64,000 bases of DNA. Origin: an uncultured Bacteroidales bacterium (GTDB taxonomy: Bacteria; Bacteroidota; Bacteroidia; Bacteroidales; Bacteroidaceae). Position numbers and translations under genes: made by a program. Shown here in pieces: positions 17,007-26,197 of the stretch. The stretch's first letter is position 1. Each line of letters begins with the position of its first letter. The notes below the pieces were generated by a model. The model worked only from the letters and a program-made list of their open reading frames with translations, searched no databases and was not told the DNA's origin. The DNA lies in NCBI GenBank assembly GCA_902787555.1, contig CADAGO010000023.1:36113-100112 (forward strand). Direction: 5' to 3'.

Positions 17007-18311
17007 TTAATTATTCAATAACGAACTTGCGAGATACGAACCGGGATAGTAGTGCTGAAGTATCTGTTTGTAGCTATACCCTTGTTCTCCCATCACGGCT
17101 GCACCTATCTGACAAAGCCCGACACCATGTCCCCACCCTGCTCCATGAATGATAAATCGATCGTAGTTCTTATCAACCACAAAAGCCGATGAAAAGAGAT
17201 GCGAATGCGACAAGATGCGACGTATCTCCAATTCCTTTCCGACTACGAAACTCTTCTTTGTTCCGACAATCTGCAGACGATAGATTCGTCCGGATTTTCC
17301 ACGAGCAAGCGGAATGAGATCGAGAACTTCGCCCAAATCCTCCTTAAGATTATGTGCAACGAGTTGGCTCAGCTCTTCTTGCGTGTACTGAACCACCCAC
17401 CGGAAGAAATTGTCGGTTTCCTGATCATAATTATTCAGTATCTGCGACAAGACACTTTTGCTTTGCGTATTACAAAATGCATCAGGAGCTGATAGAATCC
17501 ATTTGCGAGCGTTTTCCTCGACTGTGAGATCTGGCATTTCATGTTCGTCTGTTCCATCATGCAATGCTTGCAGATAAGGTTTGTTGACATTCTCCCAACA
17601 GGTACCGAACTCTTCCGATACGCCGCCACAACATTTTGAGAAACGTGCGTCGCATATTTCCCCTTGGTAATAGAGCACAATACCGCGCGTTGCTTCGACG
17701 GCTTGATGTACCTGTTCGCTCGTTGCCTTTGTAATGCCTTGATAGCGTTGACAGTGATCGTCTGCACAGACGTCAAAAAGCGTATGATCCTCACGGTCGT
17801 ACCAGCGGATAAGTTCCTCGTCAGTCTTGTGATAGGAGAAGAAAGCATCGTGTGAAGCTTGTTCAATTTGTTGATGCTTCTCGATTTGAGCCATGAGCCA
17901 GCTGCGTGAGATGACGGCATGCGCTTTGAGAAATTCAAGCGAGGCAGTTGCTTTCATTTCTGAAGAGATGACACTTTCGAGATACTCTTCGACAGGCAAA
18001 ATGTTAATAGCACACAGTTGACCTTCCGCAACAATAAAATGTAGTTTTCCACGAAAGGTCTGTGTCTCCTTACGCTCCCAGTGAAACTCTTTGCCAATTG
18101 TTACTTCAAAAAGGGAGAAAGACGCATCATTGGCTATCGGTTCAAAAGTAAGACATTGGTAGATATTCCCATTCCATAGAATACCACCTTCGTCATACTC
18201 CACTACTTGTAGTCCTTCCACATTCTCGCCTTTCGCGCAATAAATTCCATTGAGTGTAAGGCGAATCTTACTGGCATTTACGATGCCGACTTTGACTTCA
18301 GGCTCGTTCAT
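17007..18311 (-). CDS. SpoIID/LytB-domain protein without signal peptide
   Basis: A 434-residue protein. SpoIID-type lytic transglycosylases cut the glycan of peptidoglycan. The motif S-V-I-S-S-E-M-K (catalytic Glu candidate) followed by [11 protein letters not shown] is at about 110-140, and the C-terminal signature [14 protein letters not shown] with H-Y-Y-P-G-S is intact. The N-terminus ([10 protein letters not shown]) has no signal sequence or membrane helix, unlike sporulation SpoIID. Together with the AmpG-like importer, this suggests a cytosolic enzyme acting on imported muropeptides. The ATG at 18311 overlaps the DUF4922 stop as ATGA. Confidence 0.85.
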   Translation of the reverse strand: MNEPEVKVGIVNASKIRLTLNGIYCAKGENVEGLQVVEYDEGGILWNGNIYQCLTFEPIANDASFSLFEVTIGKEFHWERKETQTFRGKLHFIVAEGQLCAINILPVEEYLESVISSEMKATASLEFLKAHAVISRSWLMAQIEKHQQIEQASHDAFFSYHKTDEELIRWYDREDHTLFDVCADDHCQRYQGITKATSEQVHQAVEATRGIVLYYQGEICDARFSKCCGGVSEEFGTCWENVNKPYLQALHDGTDEHEMPDLTVEENARKWILSAPDAFCNTQSKSVLSQILNNYDQETDNFFRWVVQYTQEELSQLVAHNLKEDLGEVLDLIPLARGKSGRIYRLQIVGTKKSFVVGKELEIRRILSHSHLFSSAFVVDKNYDRFIIHGAGWGHGVGLCQIGAAVMGEQGYSYKQILQHYYPGSYLASSLLNN

Positions 18312-20599
18312 GCGCCACACTCTTTAATGATACATTCTGCTTGCTCTGAAGTGATGCGATTGAAATCCTCAGTTCTGGGGACAATTATCAATCCTGCCAT
18401 ATCGAGCGCACCAGGACTAATCATCATTTGCATTTCACCTTCCGCCTCATAACAATCTGGACGATGTTTCGTACGAGGAATCACGATAGAAACAAACTCA
18501 ACGTCTTCTTTCCAAGTCAGTACATTCATGCGAGGTTCAATTTCATCGGAGATGATGGGAAGTTTTTCATAAACCTGGCGGAAACGAGCTATCATTTCGT
18601 CCTTGGTTTTGGCGCGAATCTCGAAATGCCTGCTAAGGCAGTTTGTCGGGAGTTGTTCTTTCGGGCCTGCTTGAAAATGCATGTGATCGGGAGCCGATGC
18701 ACCACAAAGAGGGCCATTATAGAAAATAAACATGCGGTCAAGACGCTCTGCAAAGTCGAGCATATCGCTGTAGTAGGGTAATATCTGTTGGGCAGTATGC
18801 TTTCTCAATGGGATGGTAAAATGACGGCGAAGAATCGGGAAAGGATTGATGAGCATCTGGAATCGATGATTTAAAGCAATGCCGTACTGAACAGTGGGTC
18901 GATTCATGTCGCAAAGGAAGCACTGTCGATTACGAATTGTCTCTTTGTCAATCTTTGCTCCTGTCGAAACCATCCTCGTGGGATTATGCTGAACTATCAG
19001 TGTTTTGCCTCCGATAGCAAAGTTTTTAGTTTGAACTGCAAGGTTTCGATAGCGTTCGCCAACTTCCGGCCATAGTGCTAGCTGATTTTCGAAGAATGCA
19101 TCAACATCTTGTTGAGTCGCCCTTACATTCCAGAATCGGTTTAGATGTTGGCGGGCTGTAAGTTCAATGGTACGTAATTGATCTTTGTAGTAATTATTCT
19201 GGTTGACACGTTCAGGAGAAAGAGCTGCATCAGAATTACCTTCCCATCGGCGGCAAAGATAAACAACATCGAAGATGCGTCCGATGCGATATCGTCGAGA
19301 AAAAGCAAGGCCAAGAGCATAATCTTCGCCGTAGCTGGTATTAGGGACTCCTATTTGTCGAAGCAATGGAGTATAGAAAGCACGGGGTGCACCAAGACCA
19401 TTGATGCGAAGAGCATTGTTGCGTCCATTCTCGTCTGTCCATTCTTTATGATCTATGATACCAGGTGGAAGTGTACGAAGATTAAAGTCGCACATGCGGT
19501 ATGAGCCGATAACCATAGCACAATGCTCTTCATAGAACTTATCTACAACCATTTGAAGGGTTGACTCTCTGGAATAGAGGTCATCTGAATCAAGTTGGAT
19601 AGCAAAGCGTCCACAGCGAGAGTCTTGAATAGCCATATTCCAGCAACCACCAATGCCCAGATCGTTACGCTCAGGAATAATGTGGACAACGCGAGAATCG
19701 TAGTTGGCAAGCCGTGTGATAATTTCAGTCGTTCCGTCAGTCGAGTGATTATCGACTACAATAATATTGTAACTAAATCGAGTCTTTTGTGACATCGCCG
19801 ACATGATGGCGTCCTCAATCGTTTTCTTTCTGTTCTTCACCGGGATAATGACTGAAGCTTCCACGGGAAACGAACTACCTCCAAATGAAATGTCTGTCAC
19901 ATCGTCGGGCGATACATAAGCATCGATTTGTTTCAAGTGCTCTGTACAAACTTGCTCCATTTCGATTTGTACGTCTCTGTTGCGCGGATCGACATAGTCA
20001 AACTGTCGCTCTCCACTCTTGCGCAAATCAGTCTCGTCCTCGGTGTAGAGATATTCATTAATATAATAGATAGGTGTGGTCTGGCGGCTGACAAAGAGAG
20101 TGAGTTCGTACAATGCGGCTGCTTTCCACTGATTATTGATATACAAGTTGGCGCAGGCTTTCAAGTGCTCTGTACGGACAAATCGTAGCGAACCGAAGTC
20201 GAAATCGTTGCGTAAACTTCCTTTCTGGTATGCGATGACAGGTGCCTTGGTCAGTTCGCCTTCTTTCACTGCATAATGATCGCTATATAACATACCAGCA
20301 TCCATCGTCTCCGCTATTGTAAGCACACGATCGATAGCACCATATCCTATGGTTAAGGGCGAATATTTACTATAAATGGCAACATAATCAGCTTTGGCTA
20401 CAAGTGCCATTTGACGCAAAGTAGCAGAACTTTCGAGCGTGTCGATAAATAGCATGCTACAACCCTCGACTTGTGGCAGCGTTGCATCGCGTGCCAACAA
20501 AAACACTTGATTTACTTGCTTTGATGTCCGAAATTGCGCCACGTTTCGGCGCACAGTTTCCTCATCATTATAGGGAATGAAACAATCTATCATTTTCAT
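18308..20599 (-). CDS. Two-part protein: GT2-like glycosyltransferase plus GalT/HIT-like DUF4922 domain
   Basis: A 763-residue cytosolic protein. Residues 250-480 are a GT2 glycosyltransferase ([28 protein letters not shown] with the metal-binding DxD). Residues 1-220 may be a second, degenerate GT-like half. The C-terminal 200 residues carry C-F-L-C and the nucleotide-transferase signature D-H-M-H-F-Q, as in GDP-galactose phosphorylase and DUF4922 proteins, where the second His takes the nucleotide. The reaction is unknown; sugar-1-phosphate handling during wall recycling fits the neighbours but is inference. Confidence 0.82.
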   Translation of the reverse strand: MKMIDCFIPYNDEETVRRNVAQFRTSKQVNQVFLLARDATLPQVEGCSMLFIDTLESSATLRQMALVAKADYVAIYSKYSPLTIGYGAIDRVLTIAETMDAGMLYSDHYAVKEGELTKAPVIAYQKGSLRNDFDFGSLRFVRTEHLKACANLYINNQWKAAALYELTLFVSRQTTPIYYINEYLYTEDETDLRKSGERQFDYVDPRNRDVQIEMEQVCTEHLKQIDAYVSPDDVTDISFGGSSFPVEASVIIPVKNRKKTIEDAIMSAMSQKTRFSYNIIVVDNHSTDGTTEIITRLANYDSRVVHIIPERNDLGIGGCWNMAIQDSRCGRFAIQLDSDDLYSRESTLQMVVDKFYEEHCAMVIGSYRMCDFNLRTLPPGIIDHKEWTDENGRNNALRINGLGAPRAFYTPLLRQIGVPNTSYGEDYALGLAFSRRYRIGRIFDVVYLCRRWEGNSDAALSPERVNQNNYYKDQLRTIELTARQHLNRFWNVRATQQDVDAFFENQLALWPEVGERYRNLAVQTKNFAIGGKTLIVQHNPTRMVSTGAKIDKETIRNRQCFLCDMNRPTVQYGIALNHRFQMLINPFPILRRHFTIPLRKHTAQQILPYYSDMLDFAERLDRMFIFYNGPLCGASAPDHMHFQAGPKEQLPTNCLSRHFEIRAKTKDEMIARFRQVYEKLPIISDEIEPRMNVLTWKEDVEFVSIVIPRTKHRPDCYEAEGEMQMMISPGALDMAGLIIVPRTEDFNRITSEQAECIIKECGA

Positions 20600-20602
20600 G
20601 TC

Positions 20603-20611
20603 GCAAAATTA
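20603..20611 (-). promoter_or_regulatory. -7 element of the DUF4922-SpoIID-AmpG operon
   Basis: TAATTTTGC on the minus strand ends only 4 bp before the ATG at 20599. If used, the transcript would be leaderless or start at the second ATG (20593). Confidence 0.5.
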
Positions 20612-20665
20612 CTAAAAAAAAATGAAATTGATGCATGTGAATGCGGAATAATGATTATTTTTTCT

Positions 20666-20674
20666 TAAATTTGC
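20666..20674 (+). promoter_or_regulatory. -7 element of the radical SAM gene
   Basis: TAAATTTGC, about 16 bp before the ATG at 20691; no good -33 partner was seen. Confidence 0.5.
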
Positions 20675-20690
20675 ACCACAATTATTAATT

Positions 20691-21566
20691 ATGATTGAAT
20701 TAGGCCAATGGCTCACTAGCCAGTTAGGTTGCAAAGCTCAGAAAATCAGCATCAACGCAGGATTCACTTGTCCCAATCGCGACGGACGGGTCGGAACAGG
20801 CGGCTGCACATATTGTAACAACCAAACGTTTAATCCCGAGTACTGCCAAACAGAGAAGTCGATTCGGCAGCAGTTGGAGGAAGGGAAAGCCTTTTTTGGC
20901 AGGAAGTATCCCAAGATGAAGTATCTCGCCTACTTCCAAGCATATACCAATACGTATGCCGACCTTCCGACATTACGCCAACGTTACGAGGAAGCTTTGG
21001 CGGTCGACAGCGTCGTGGGGCTGGTTATCGGAACGCGTCCCGACTGCATGCCCCCTTCACTCCTCGATTATCTCGAGGAGTTGAATCAACGTACGTTTCT
21101 CATTATAGAATACGGAATAGAAAGCGTGTACAATCGCACGCTCCATCGCATCAATCGTGGTCACGACTTTTCATGCACACGCCAGGCCATTATTGCCACA
21201 GCTGAACGCAGCATCCGTGTAGGTGGACACATCATTATGGGTTTGCCCGGCGAATCGAAAGAAGATATGCTGCATGAGGCCGACATTCTCTCCGCTCTCC
21301 CCCTTTCGACACTCAAACTACATCAATTGCAGCTTATTCGCGGCACACGCATGGCAGAGGAATACCGTGAGTGTCCAAAAGACTTCATCCGCTTTACAGC
21401 CGACGAGTATACCGACCTCGTTGTCCGTTTTGTAAGCCGCTCACGCCAGGATTTGGTCTTCGAAAGGTTCGTCAGCCAGTCACCTCCATCCCTCCTCGCC
21501 GAGCCGGGGTGGGGACTAAAGAATTATGAGTTTATGGAGTTAGTAAGAAAAAAAATGAAAGAATGA
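20691..21566 (+). CDS. Radical SAM protein, YhcC/TIGR01212 family
   Basis: A 291-residue enzyme expected to bind one [4Fe-4S] cluster and SAM. The cluster motif is the YhcC form, F-T-C-P-N-R-D-G followed 11 residues later by G-G-C-T-Y-C-N-N. Later motifs (I-I-E-Y-G-I-E-S, G-H-I-I-M-G-L-P-G-E) match radical SAM beta-barrel steps. Its reaction is unknown in the family; a role near glutamate synthase or RNA modification has been proposed, but nothing here decides. It stands alone, with a weak hairpin after the stop. Confidence 0.92.
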   Translation: MIELGQWLTSQLGCKAQKISINAGFTCPNRDGRVGTGGCTYCNNQTFNPEYCQTEKSIRQQLEEGKAFFGRKYPKMKYLAYFQAYTNTYADLPTLRQRYEEALAVDSVVGLVIGTRPDCMPPSLLDYLEELNQRTFLIIEYGIESVYNRTLHRINRGHDFSCTRQAIIATAERSIRVGGHIIMGLPGESKEDMLHEADILSALPLSTLKLHQLQLIRGTRMAEEYRECPKDFIRFTADEYTDLVVRFVSRSRQDLVFERFVSQSPPSLLAEPGWGLKNYEFMELVRKKMKE

Positions 21567-21567
21567 T

Positions 21568-21590
21568 ACACAAACGTCAATTGTGTTTTA
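21568..21590 (+). terminator. Weak hairpin terminator
   Basis: ACACAA (21568-21573) pairs with TTGTGT (21581-21586), followed by TTTAT; short stem. Confidence 0.45.
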
Positions 21591-21656
21591 TATTACTTTA
21601 GCAGCTTCCACGATAACATTTCCGTCTAAAATGATGGTCAATCCGAAAAAAATGAT

Positions 21657-21665
21657 TAACTTTGC
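21657..21665 (+). promoter_or_regulatory. -7 element of metX
   Basis: TAACTTTGC, about 24 bp before the ATG at 21690. Confidence 0.6.
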
Positions 21666-21689
21666 AGCTCTAAAAAAAGGAATGAATGC

Positions 21690-22703
21690 ATGATTAGGAA
21701 AAACTTACACGTTGCGACCCCCTTCCGATTCGAAGCAGGCGGCGAAGTGCCGGAGATTGATATTTGCTACCACACCTCGGGCGAATACACGCCAGAGAAG
21801 AAGGTGGTCTGGATATGTCACGCACTTACAGCAAACAGTGACGCTGAGGAATGGTGGCCCGACCTAGTAGGTCCAGGCTGTGCCATTAATACAGACAAGT
21901 ATTTCGTCTGTTGTGTCAATATGCTTGGCTCTTGCTACGGTTCAAGCGGTCCTTCATCCATCAACCCACGCACGCGCAAGCCTTATATGCTATCGTTTCC
22001 TCCTGTAACTGTACGTGACATCATCAATGCAACTATCCTTGTGCGCCGCCATCTCGGCATCCAAACCATCGATCTGCTCATCGGTGCCAGTATCGGAGGC
22101 TTTCAAGCTTTGGAATGGAGCATCATGGAGCCGAAAAGAATCCATAACGCCGTCTACATCGCCACATGCGCCCGTATGAATGCATGGTGCGGTGCCACTC
22201 TTGCGGCCCAACGCATGACCCTCGAAGCCGACCCTACATTTTTAGCCGAACGCTCGCTAAAAGGCGGACGTACTGGACTGAAATGCGCCCGTGCACAAGG
22301 ACTCATCACCTACCGCACATATGACAGCTTCGTCCTCACACAATCAGAACGCAACGAAGACAGCATCTTTCCCGAGCGCGTAGAATCATACGAACAATAC
22401 CAAGGCGAAAAACTTGTCAAACGTTTCGATGCCTATTCCTACTACAGCGTAGTAAAATCGGCAGAAAGCCATAATGTCGGCCGATTCCGAGGCGGCATAG
22501 AAAAAGCCCTTGGCAGCATCAAGGCGCATAGCATGGTTATCAGCATCAGCACCGACCTAATCTTTCCCCCAAAGGAAATGGAGCAATGGGCACAATTCAT
22601 CCCTAATGCAGAATACCATGAAATCACATCGCTCTATGGCCACGATGGGTTCCTGCTGGAATGGCAACAACTAAAAGAACTCATGACGCCCTACCTGCCA
22701 TAA
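21690..22703 (+). CDS. metX: Homoserine O-acetyltransferase-like protein (MetX)
   Basis: A 337-residue alpha/beta hydrolase-fold acyltransferase that activates homoserine for methionine synthesis, using acetyl- or succinyl-CoA. Family motifs are N-M-L-G-S-C-Y-G-S-S-G-P, the nucleophile elbow G-A-S-I-G-G-F-Q-A-L-E-W (Ser), an Asp region (I-S-T-D-L-I-F-P-P) and the terminal histidine motif Y-G-H-D-G-F-L-L-E. The elbow has Ile where most MetX have Met, a mild change. The stop lies inside a strong terminator. No SAM riboswitch was recognised upstream. Confidence 0.9.
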   Translation: MIRKNLHVATPFRFEAGGEVPEIDICYHTSGEYTPEKKVVWICHALTANSDAEEWWPDLVGPGCAINTDKYFVCCVNMLGSCYGSSGPSSINPRTRKPYMLSFPPVTVRDIINATILVRRHLGIQTIDLLIGASIGGFQALEWSIMEPKRIHNAVYIATCARMNAWCGATLAAQRMTLEADPTFLAERSLKGGRTGLKCARAQGLITYRTYDSFVLTQSERNEDSIFPERVESYEQYQGEKLVKRFDAYSYYSVVKSAESHNVGRFRGGIEKALGSIKAHSMVISISTDLIFPPKEMEQWAQFIPNAEYHEITSLYGHDGFLLEWQQLKELMTPYLP

Positions 22704-22723
22704 AGGTAAGGCGTCATTTTGTT
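22683..22723 (+). terminator. Strong terminator overlapping the metX stop
   Basis: ATGACGCC (22683-22690) plus TACCT pair with AGGTA plus GGCGTCAT (22710-22717), ending in a T run. Confidence 0.85.
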
Positions 22724-22903
22724 ATTAACCGAAATCACATGTTATCCTTAATGAGAATTTTTGCAACCCTTAATGGGAACAATTTTTTCTCTTAAGGGTA
22801 ATTTCTACAGCGCCTTTTATTTGCGGCTCTCAGGATTGCTGTTTATTTATTATTAGTGTCCGCTAAAAAGTTGAGAATCGGCAGCTAATTCAAAAAGGAA
22901 AAG

Positions 22904-23026
22904 CAGCCGACTCAATCGGGAGAATGAGTCGGCTGAAAAGGGGAGTTGCCTATAGTCATCCGGTCGGATGACTATAGCCATCCAGTCGGACGGCTAAAGG
23001 CGGACGACCGTCTGCCTTTAGCCGTC
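22904..23026. repeat. Multi-hairpin palindromic element
   Basis: Four stems in a row: CAGCCGACTCA/TGAGTCGGCTG (22904-22914, 22925-22935), TATAGTCATCCG with 2-nt loop and its perfect complement (22951-22976), GCCATCC/GGACGGC (22978-22995, one mismatch) and a 17-bp arm pair (22989-23005, 23010-23026) with one wobble. Confidence 0.9.
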
Positions 23027-23125
23027 TACCCTCGAACTTATAATTAATTTCACCGCAAAGATACAAAAAAATTTCTCCTATTCCAAATAATTTGTAAAGA
23101 TTTTTTTGGGGTACAATATAAAATT

Positions 23126-23155
23126 AGGCTGAATCCCAAGCATGGTTTTCAGCCT
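23126..23155 (-). terminator. Terminator after mazG
   Basis: AGGCTGAA (23126-23133) pairs with TTCAGCCT (23148-23155), just past the mazG stop. A T run follows on the plus strand; the minus-strand T run is weak. Confidence 0.6.
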
Positions 23156-23159
23156 TTTT

Positions 23160-23939
23160 TTAGTGTTTCTTCGCTTCCTCCCAAAAGCGGTCCATCTCCT
23201 CGAGCGTCAGGTCCTTAAGGTCTCTACCCTGCTCCTTAGCCTGTTGCTCCACATAGTTGAAACGGCTGATAAACTTCTGATTCGTCAATTCGAGTGCCGT
23301 ATCGGGAGTAATGTGATAGAGTCGTGCAGCATTGATAAGCGCAAACATAATATCACCGAACTCACGTGTGGCCTTATCCCGATCCATGCTCGCCACCTCG
23401 GCTTCAAACTCCGCAATTTCCTCCTTAACTTTTGGCCATACATCCTCGCGGTTGTGCCAGTCAAATCCCACGTTACTTGCCTTCTCCTGAATACGCTCTG
23501 CCTTAATAACCGAAGGTAGTGCTGCTGGCACCCCGCTTAATACAGTCTTATTACCATCTTTTTCCTTTGTTTTCAGCTGTTCCCAGTTCTGTAACACCTG
23601 CTCAGTTCCGTCAACCTTTACTTCTCCATAAACATGCGGATGGCGGAAGATTAGTTTGTCACAGAGTTTATTGCAGACATCAGCAATATCAAACTCGCCC
23701 TTCTCGCTGCCAATTTTTGCATAAAACACGATGTGTAACAACACGTCGCCCAACTCCTTACAAATATTAGCGTTATCTTCATTGAGCAGCGCTTCGCACA
23801 ACTCATATGTCTCTTCAATTGTGTTCGGCCGCAAGCTCTGATTCGTCTGCTTCCTATCCCACGGACATTTCTCACGCAAAGTATCCATCACGTCGAGTAA
23901 ACGCCCGAAAGCCTCTAATTTCTCTTCTCTTGTATGCAT
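23160..23939 (-). CDS. mazG: Nucleoside triphosphate pyrophosphohydrolase MazG
   Basis: A 259-residue cytosolic enzyme that hydrolyses NTPs/dNTPs to the monophosphate and cleans the nucleotide pool. Both MazG halves are present: the first with C-P-W-D-R-K-Q-T-N-Q-S-L and the metal-binding E-T-Y-E-L-C-E-A then E-L-G-D-V-L-L-H, the second with V-K-E-E-I-A-E-F-E and F-G-D-I-M-F-A. It is the last gene of the minus-strand housekeeping run, 40 bases after rsmE. Confidence 0.94.
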   Translation of the reverse strand: MHTREEKLEAFGRLLDVMDTLREKCPWDRKQTNQSLRPNTIEETYELCEALLNEDNANICKELGDVLLHIVFYAKIGSEKGEFDIADVCNKLCDKLIFRHPHVYGEVKVDGTEQVLQNWEQLKTKEKDGNKTVLSGVPAALPSVIKAERIQEKASNVGFDWHNREDVWPKVKEEIAEFEAEVASMDRDKATREFGDIMFALINAARLYHITPDTALELTNQKFISRFNYVEQQAKEQGRDLKDLTLEEMDRFWEEAKKH

Positions 23940-23979
23940 AATACTCCTTATTTATTTCTTATCACATAGCAATAGTATC

Positions 23980-24690
23980 CTATCGCTCGTCACTAGCCAA
24001 TTGCATGAGATGAACAGCAACCAATGCAGCGGTTTCCGTCCTGAGCCTGCTCTTTCCTAAACTTACCGACTGAAATCCTAACGCTTCTGCTTCTCGTACC
24101 TCTTCAATGCAAAAATCGCCCTCTGGTCCAATCAGCACCACAGCATCTTCACCCATCTGCAAACAATCACGAAGCAGTGGTAACCTCTCATCATAGCAAT
24201 GACAAATGTACTTACCTCCTGTAAATGATTGCCTGATGAATTCGGCAAATGGCATCATCGAATTCAACTTCGGCAACTCCGCCTTACGGCTCTGCTTCAT
24301 CGCAGAAATCATAATTTTCTCAATACGTTCATTCTTCACCACCCTGCGCTCTGAGAATCTGCAATCGAGGAAGGTAAGTTCATCAAACCCAATCTCTGTT
24401 GCCTTCTCGGCAAACCATTCTATGCGGTCCATGTTCTTTGTTGCGCCCATCGCCAAATGAAGATGCGCTTTCCATTGACGTGGCTGCGGCATTGTTTCCA
24501 CAATGCGGTAGCTACATCCAGACTTCGTTGCCTCAGTAATCTCGGCACGGAAAAACGTTCCACAGCCATCCATCAGAAACAACTCGTCACCCTCCGTCAT
24601 GCGAAGCACACGAACAGCATGAGCTGCCTCATCATCAGGTAGTTTACCTGTTTGTGGTTCGGGCGTATAGAAGAACCTGACTTCTTTCAT
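23980..24690 (-). CDS. rsmE: 16S rRNA (uracil1498-N3)-methyltransferase RsmE
   Basis: A 236-residue SPOUT-fold methyltransferase for U1498 of 16S rRNA. Typical sections are H-A-V-R-V-L-R-M near the N-terminus (PUA-like region), D-R-I-E-W-F-A-E-K-A-T-E-I-G, and the SAM knot V-L-I-G-P-E-G-D-F with S-L-G-K-S-R-L-R-T-E-T-A at the end. The start overlaps the CinA-like stop by 4 bases, so the genes are coupled. Confidence 0.95.
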   Translation of the reverse strand: MKEVRFFYTPEPQTGKLPDDEAAHAVRVLRMTEGDELFLMDGCGTFFRAEITEATKSGCSYRIVETMPQPRQWKAHLHLAMGATKNMDRIEWFAEKATEIGFDELTFLDCRFSERRVVKNERIEKIMISAMKQSRKAELPKLNSMMPFAEFIRQSFTGGKYICHCYDERLPLLRDCLQMGEDAVVLIGPEGDFCIEEVREAEALGFQSVSLGKSRLRTETAALVAVHLMQLASDER

Positions 24691-25166
24691 AACTCAACGT
24701 CTAAGAACTTATTAAACAAATCTATGGCCTGTTGCGCCACATCATCCTGAATTGCTGTACGTTCAGAGAATTGACTTACAACACGCTTAGTGATACCCTG
24801 TTCGGCTGTACCGACAGAAATATAAACCGTGCCAACAGGATCGGTCTCCGTTCCACCAGTCGGGCCTGCATAGCCAGTGATGGCAATGGCATAATCGGCA
24901 TCGCAAACCTTACAGGCACAAGTCCGCATTGCGTCAGCAGTCTCACGGCTTACCACACCATATTTCTCTATAATAGTAGCGTCCACTTTCAACACCGACT
25001 CCTTAATTTCGGTCTGATATGAAACGATACCACCGCGGAAATAGTCTGAACTGCCTGGCATACTTGTAATGAGGGCGGCGATGCGGCCTCCTGTACAGCT
25101 CTCGGCTGTACATAGCGATTTACCCGATGCGAGCAAATGCTGGTGCATTGATATCACAGAACTCAT
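24687..25166 (-). CDS. CinA-family nicotinamide-nucleotide amidase (PncC-like)
   Basis: A 159-residue, single-domain CinA C-terminal protein, probably deamidating nicotinamide mononucleotide for NAD recycling. Signature: C-T-A-E-S-C-T-G-G-R-I-A, then Y-A-I-A-I-T-G-Y-A-G-P-T-G-G with D-P-V-G-T-V-Y. The frame extends to a TTG at 25199, but ATG 25166 (M-S-S-V-I-S) leaves a normal helix before the TAES motif; ATG 25148 is the alternative. It overlaps the tsaD 3' end by 47 bases, a larger overlap than usual. Confidence 0.88.
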   Translation of the reverse strand: MSSVISMHQHLLASGKSLCTAESCTGGRIAALITSMPGSSDYFRGGIVSYQTEIKESVLKVDATIIEKYGVVSRETADAMRTCACKVCDADYAIAITGYAGPTGGTETDPVGTVYISVGTAEQGITKRVVSQFSERTAIQDDVAQQAIDLFNKFLDVEL

Positions 25167-26148
25167 GGTCTTGGTATTTAAAATAACCGGCGATGCCAAT
25201 CATCGCTGCATTGTCGGTTGTATAACTGAATTTGGGAATATAAATTGTCCAACCATAGCGCTGCGCATGGTCATGAAAAGCATTTCGCAAACCGTTGTTT
25301 GCACTCACACCACCGGCAACCGCTACATGAGTAATACCCGTTTCCTTCACCGCCATCCGTAGCTTCTTCATCAAAATGTCAACGATGGTCTTCTCCAATG
25401 AAGCCGCAAGATCCTCCTTATGATGCTCAATAAAATCTGGATCATCTTTCAACCAATCACGCAAGGAATAAAGAAATGAAGTCTTCAATCCTGAAAAACT
25501 ATAATCGAAGCCAGGAATATTGGGTTTAGCGAACTGATAAGCATTAGGATTTCCCTGACGAGCCAAACGATCGATAATCGGTCCGCCTGGATACCCCAAC
25601 CCCATTACCTTCGAACACTTGTCGATAGCTTCGCCGGCAGCGTCATCGATGGTTTGGCCCATGATTTCCATATCATTGTAAGCCTTCACCTTCACAATCT
25701 GGCTATTACCACCACTGACCAACAGACACAAGAAAGGGAATGGCGGAGTTACCTCGTTGCCCTGCTCCTTAATGAAATGTGCGAGGACATGTCCTTGCAG
25801 ATGGTTTACCTCAACCAACGGAATACCCAATGCAAGCGCTAATCCTTTAGCAAAGTTTACGCCTACCAGTAAACTACCCATCAACCCAGGACCACGTGTG
25901 AAAGCAATAGAAGAAAGTTGCTCCTTCCCCACGCCAGCCCGCTTTAATGCAGCATTCACGACCGGTACGATGTTCTGTTCATGAGCACGGCTCGCCAACT
26001 CAGGTACCACGCCACCATACTGTTCATGTACGGCCTGGCTGGCAGTCACGTTCGACAGCAAAATGCCATTGCGCAGCACTGCAGCCGATGTATCATCGCA
26101 CGACGACTCAATTGCTAGAATAATGATGTCCTTCTGATCTTGGTTCAT
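25120..26148 (-). CDS. tsaD: tRNA N6-threonylcarbamoyladenosine transferase TsaD
   Basis: A 342-residue ASKHA-fold enzyme that moves threonylcarbamoyl to A37 of ANN-decoding tRNAs, with TsaB/TsaE. The sequence has E-S-S-C-D-D-T-S-A-A at the start, the metal-binding V-N-H-L-Q-G-H-V-L-A-H, L-V-S-G-G-N-S-Q and D-D-A-A-G-E-A-I-D-K, and V-A-G-G-V-S-A-N-N. Length is normal. The adjacent map and cinA genes are usual neighbours in Bacteroidetes. Confidence 0.96.
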   Translation of the reverse strand: MNQDQKDIIILAIESSCDDTSAAVLRNGILLSNVTASQAVHEQYGGVVPELASRAHEQNIVPVVNAALKRAGVGKEQLSSIAFTRGPGLMGSLLVGVNFAKGLALALGIPLVEVNHLQGHVLAHFIKEQGNEVTPPFPFLCLLVSGGNSQIVKVKAYNDMEIMGQTIDDAAGEAIDKCSKVMGLGYPGGPIIDRLARQGNPNAYQFAKPNIPGFDYSFSGLKTSFLYSLRDWLKDDPDFIEHHKEDLAASLEKTIVDILMKKLRMAVKETGITHVAVAGGVSANNGLRNAFHDHAQRYGWTIYIPKFSYTTDNAAMIGIAGYFKYQDHEFCDINAPAFARIG

Positions 26149-26197
26149 ATTCTTTTAATAATATAAGGTACTATAGCAACTGACTCTATAGAAACCA

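Larger units (their letters stand above)
22704..23159. other. 456-bp non-coding stretch with clustered hairpins
   Basis: No gene is seen here. After the metX terminator come direct CCTTAATG-type repeats (about 22745-22800), then four hairpins (22904-23026) and the mazG terminator at 23126-23155. Confidence 0.7.

Noticed and set aside
21600-21689. SAM riboswitch upstream of metX
   Set aside because: The gap is short and shows only a -7 element; no riboswitch-like helices were seen.
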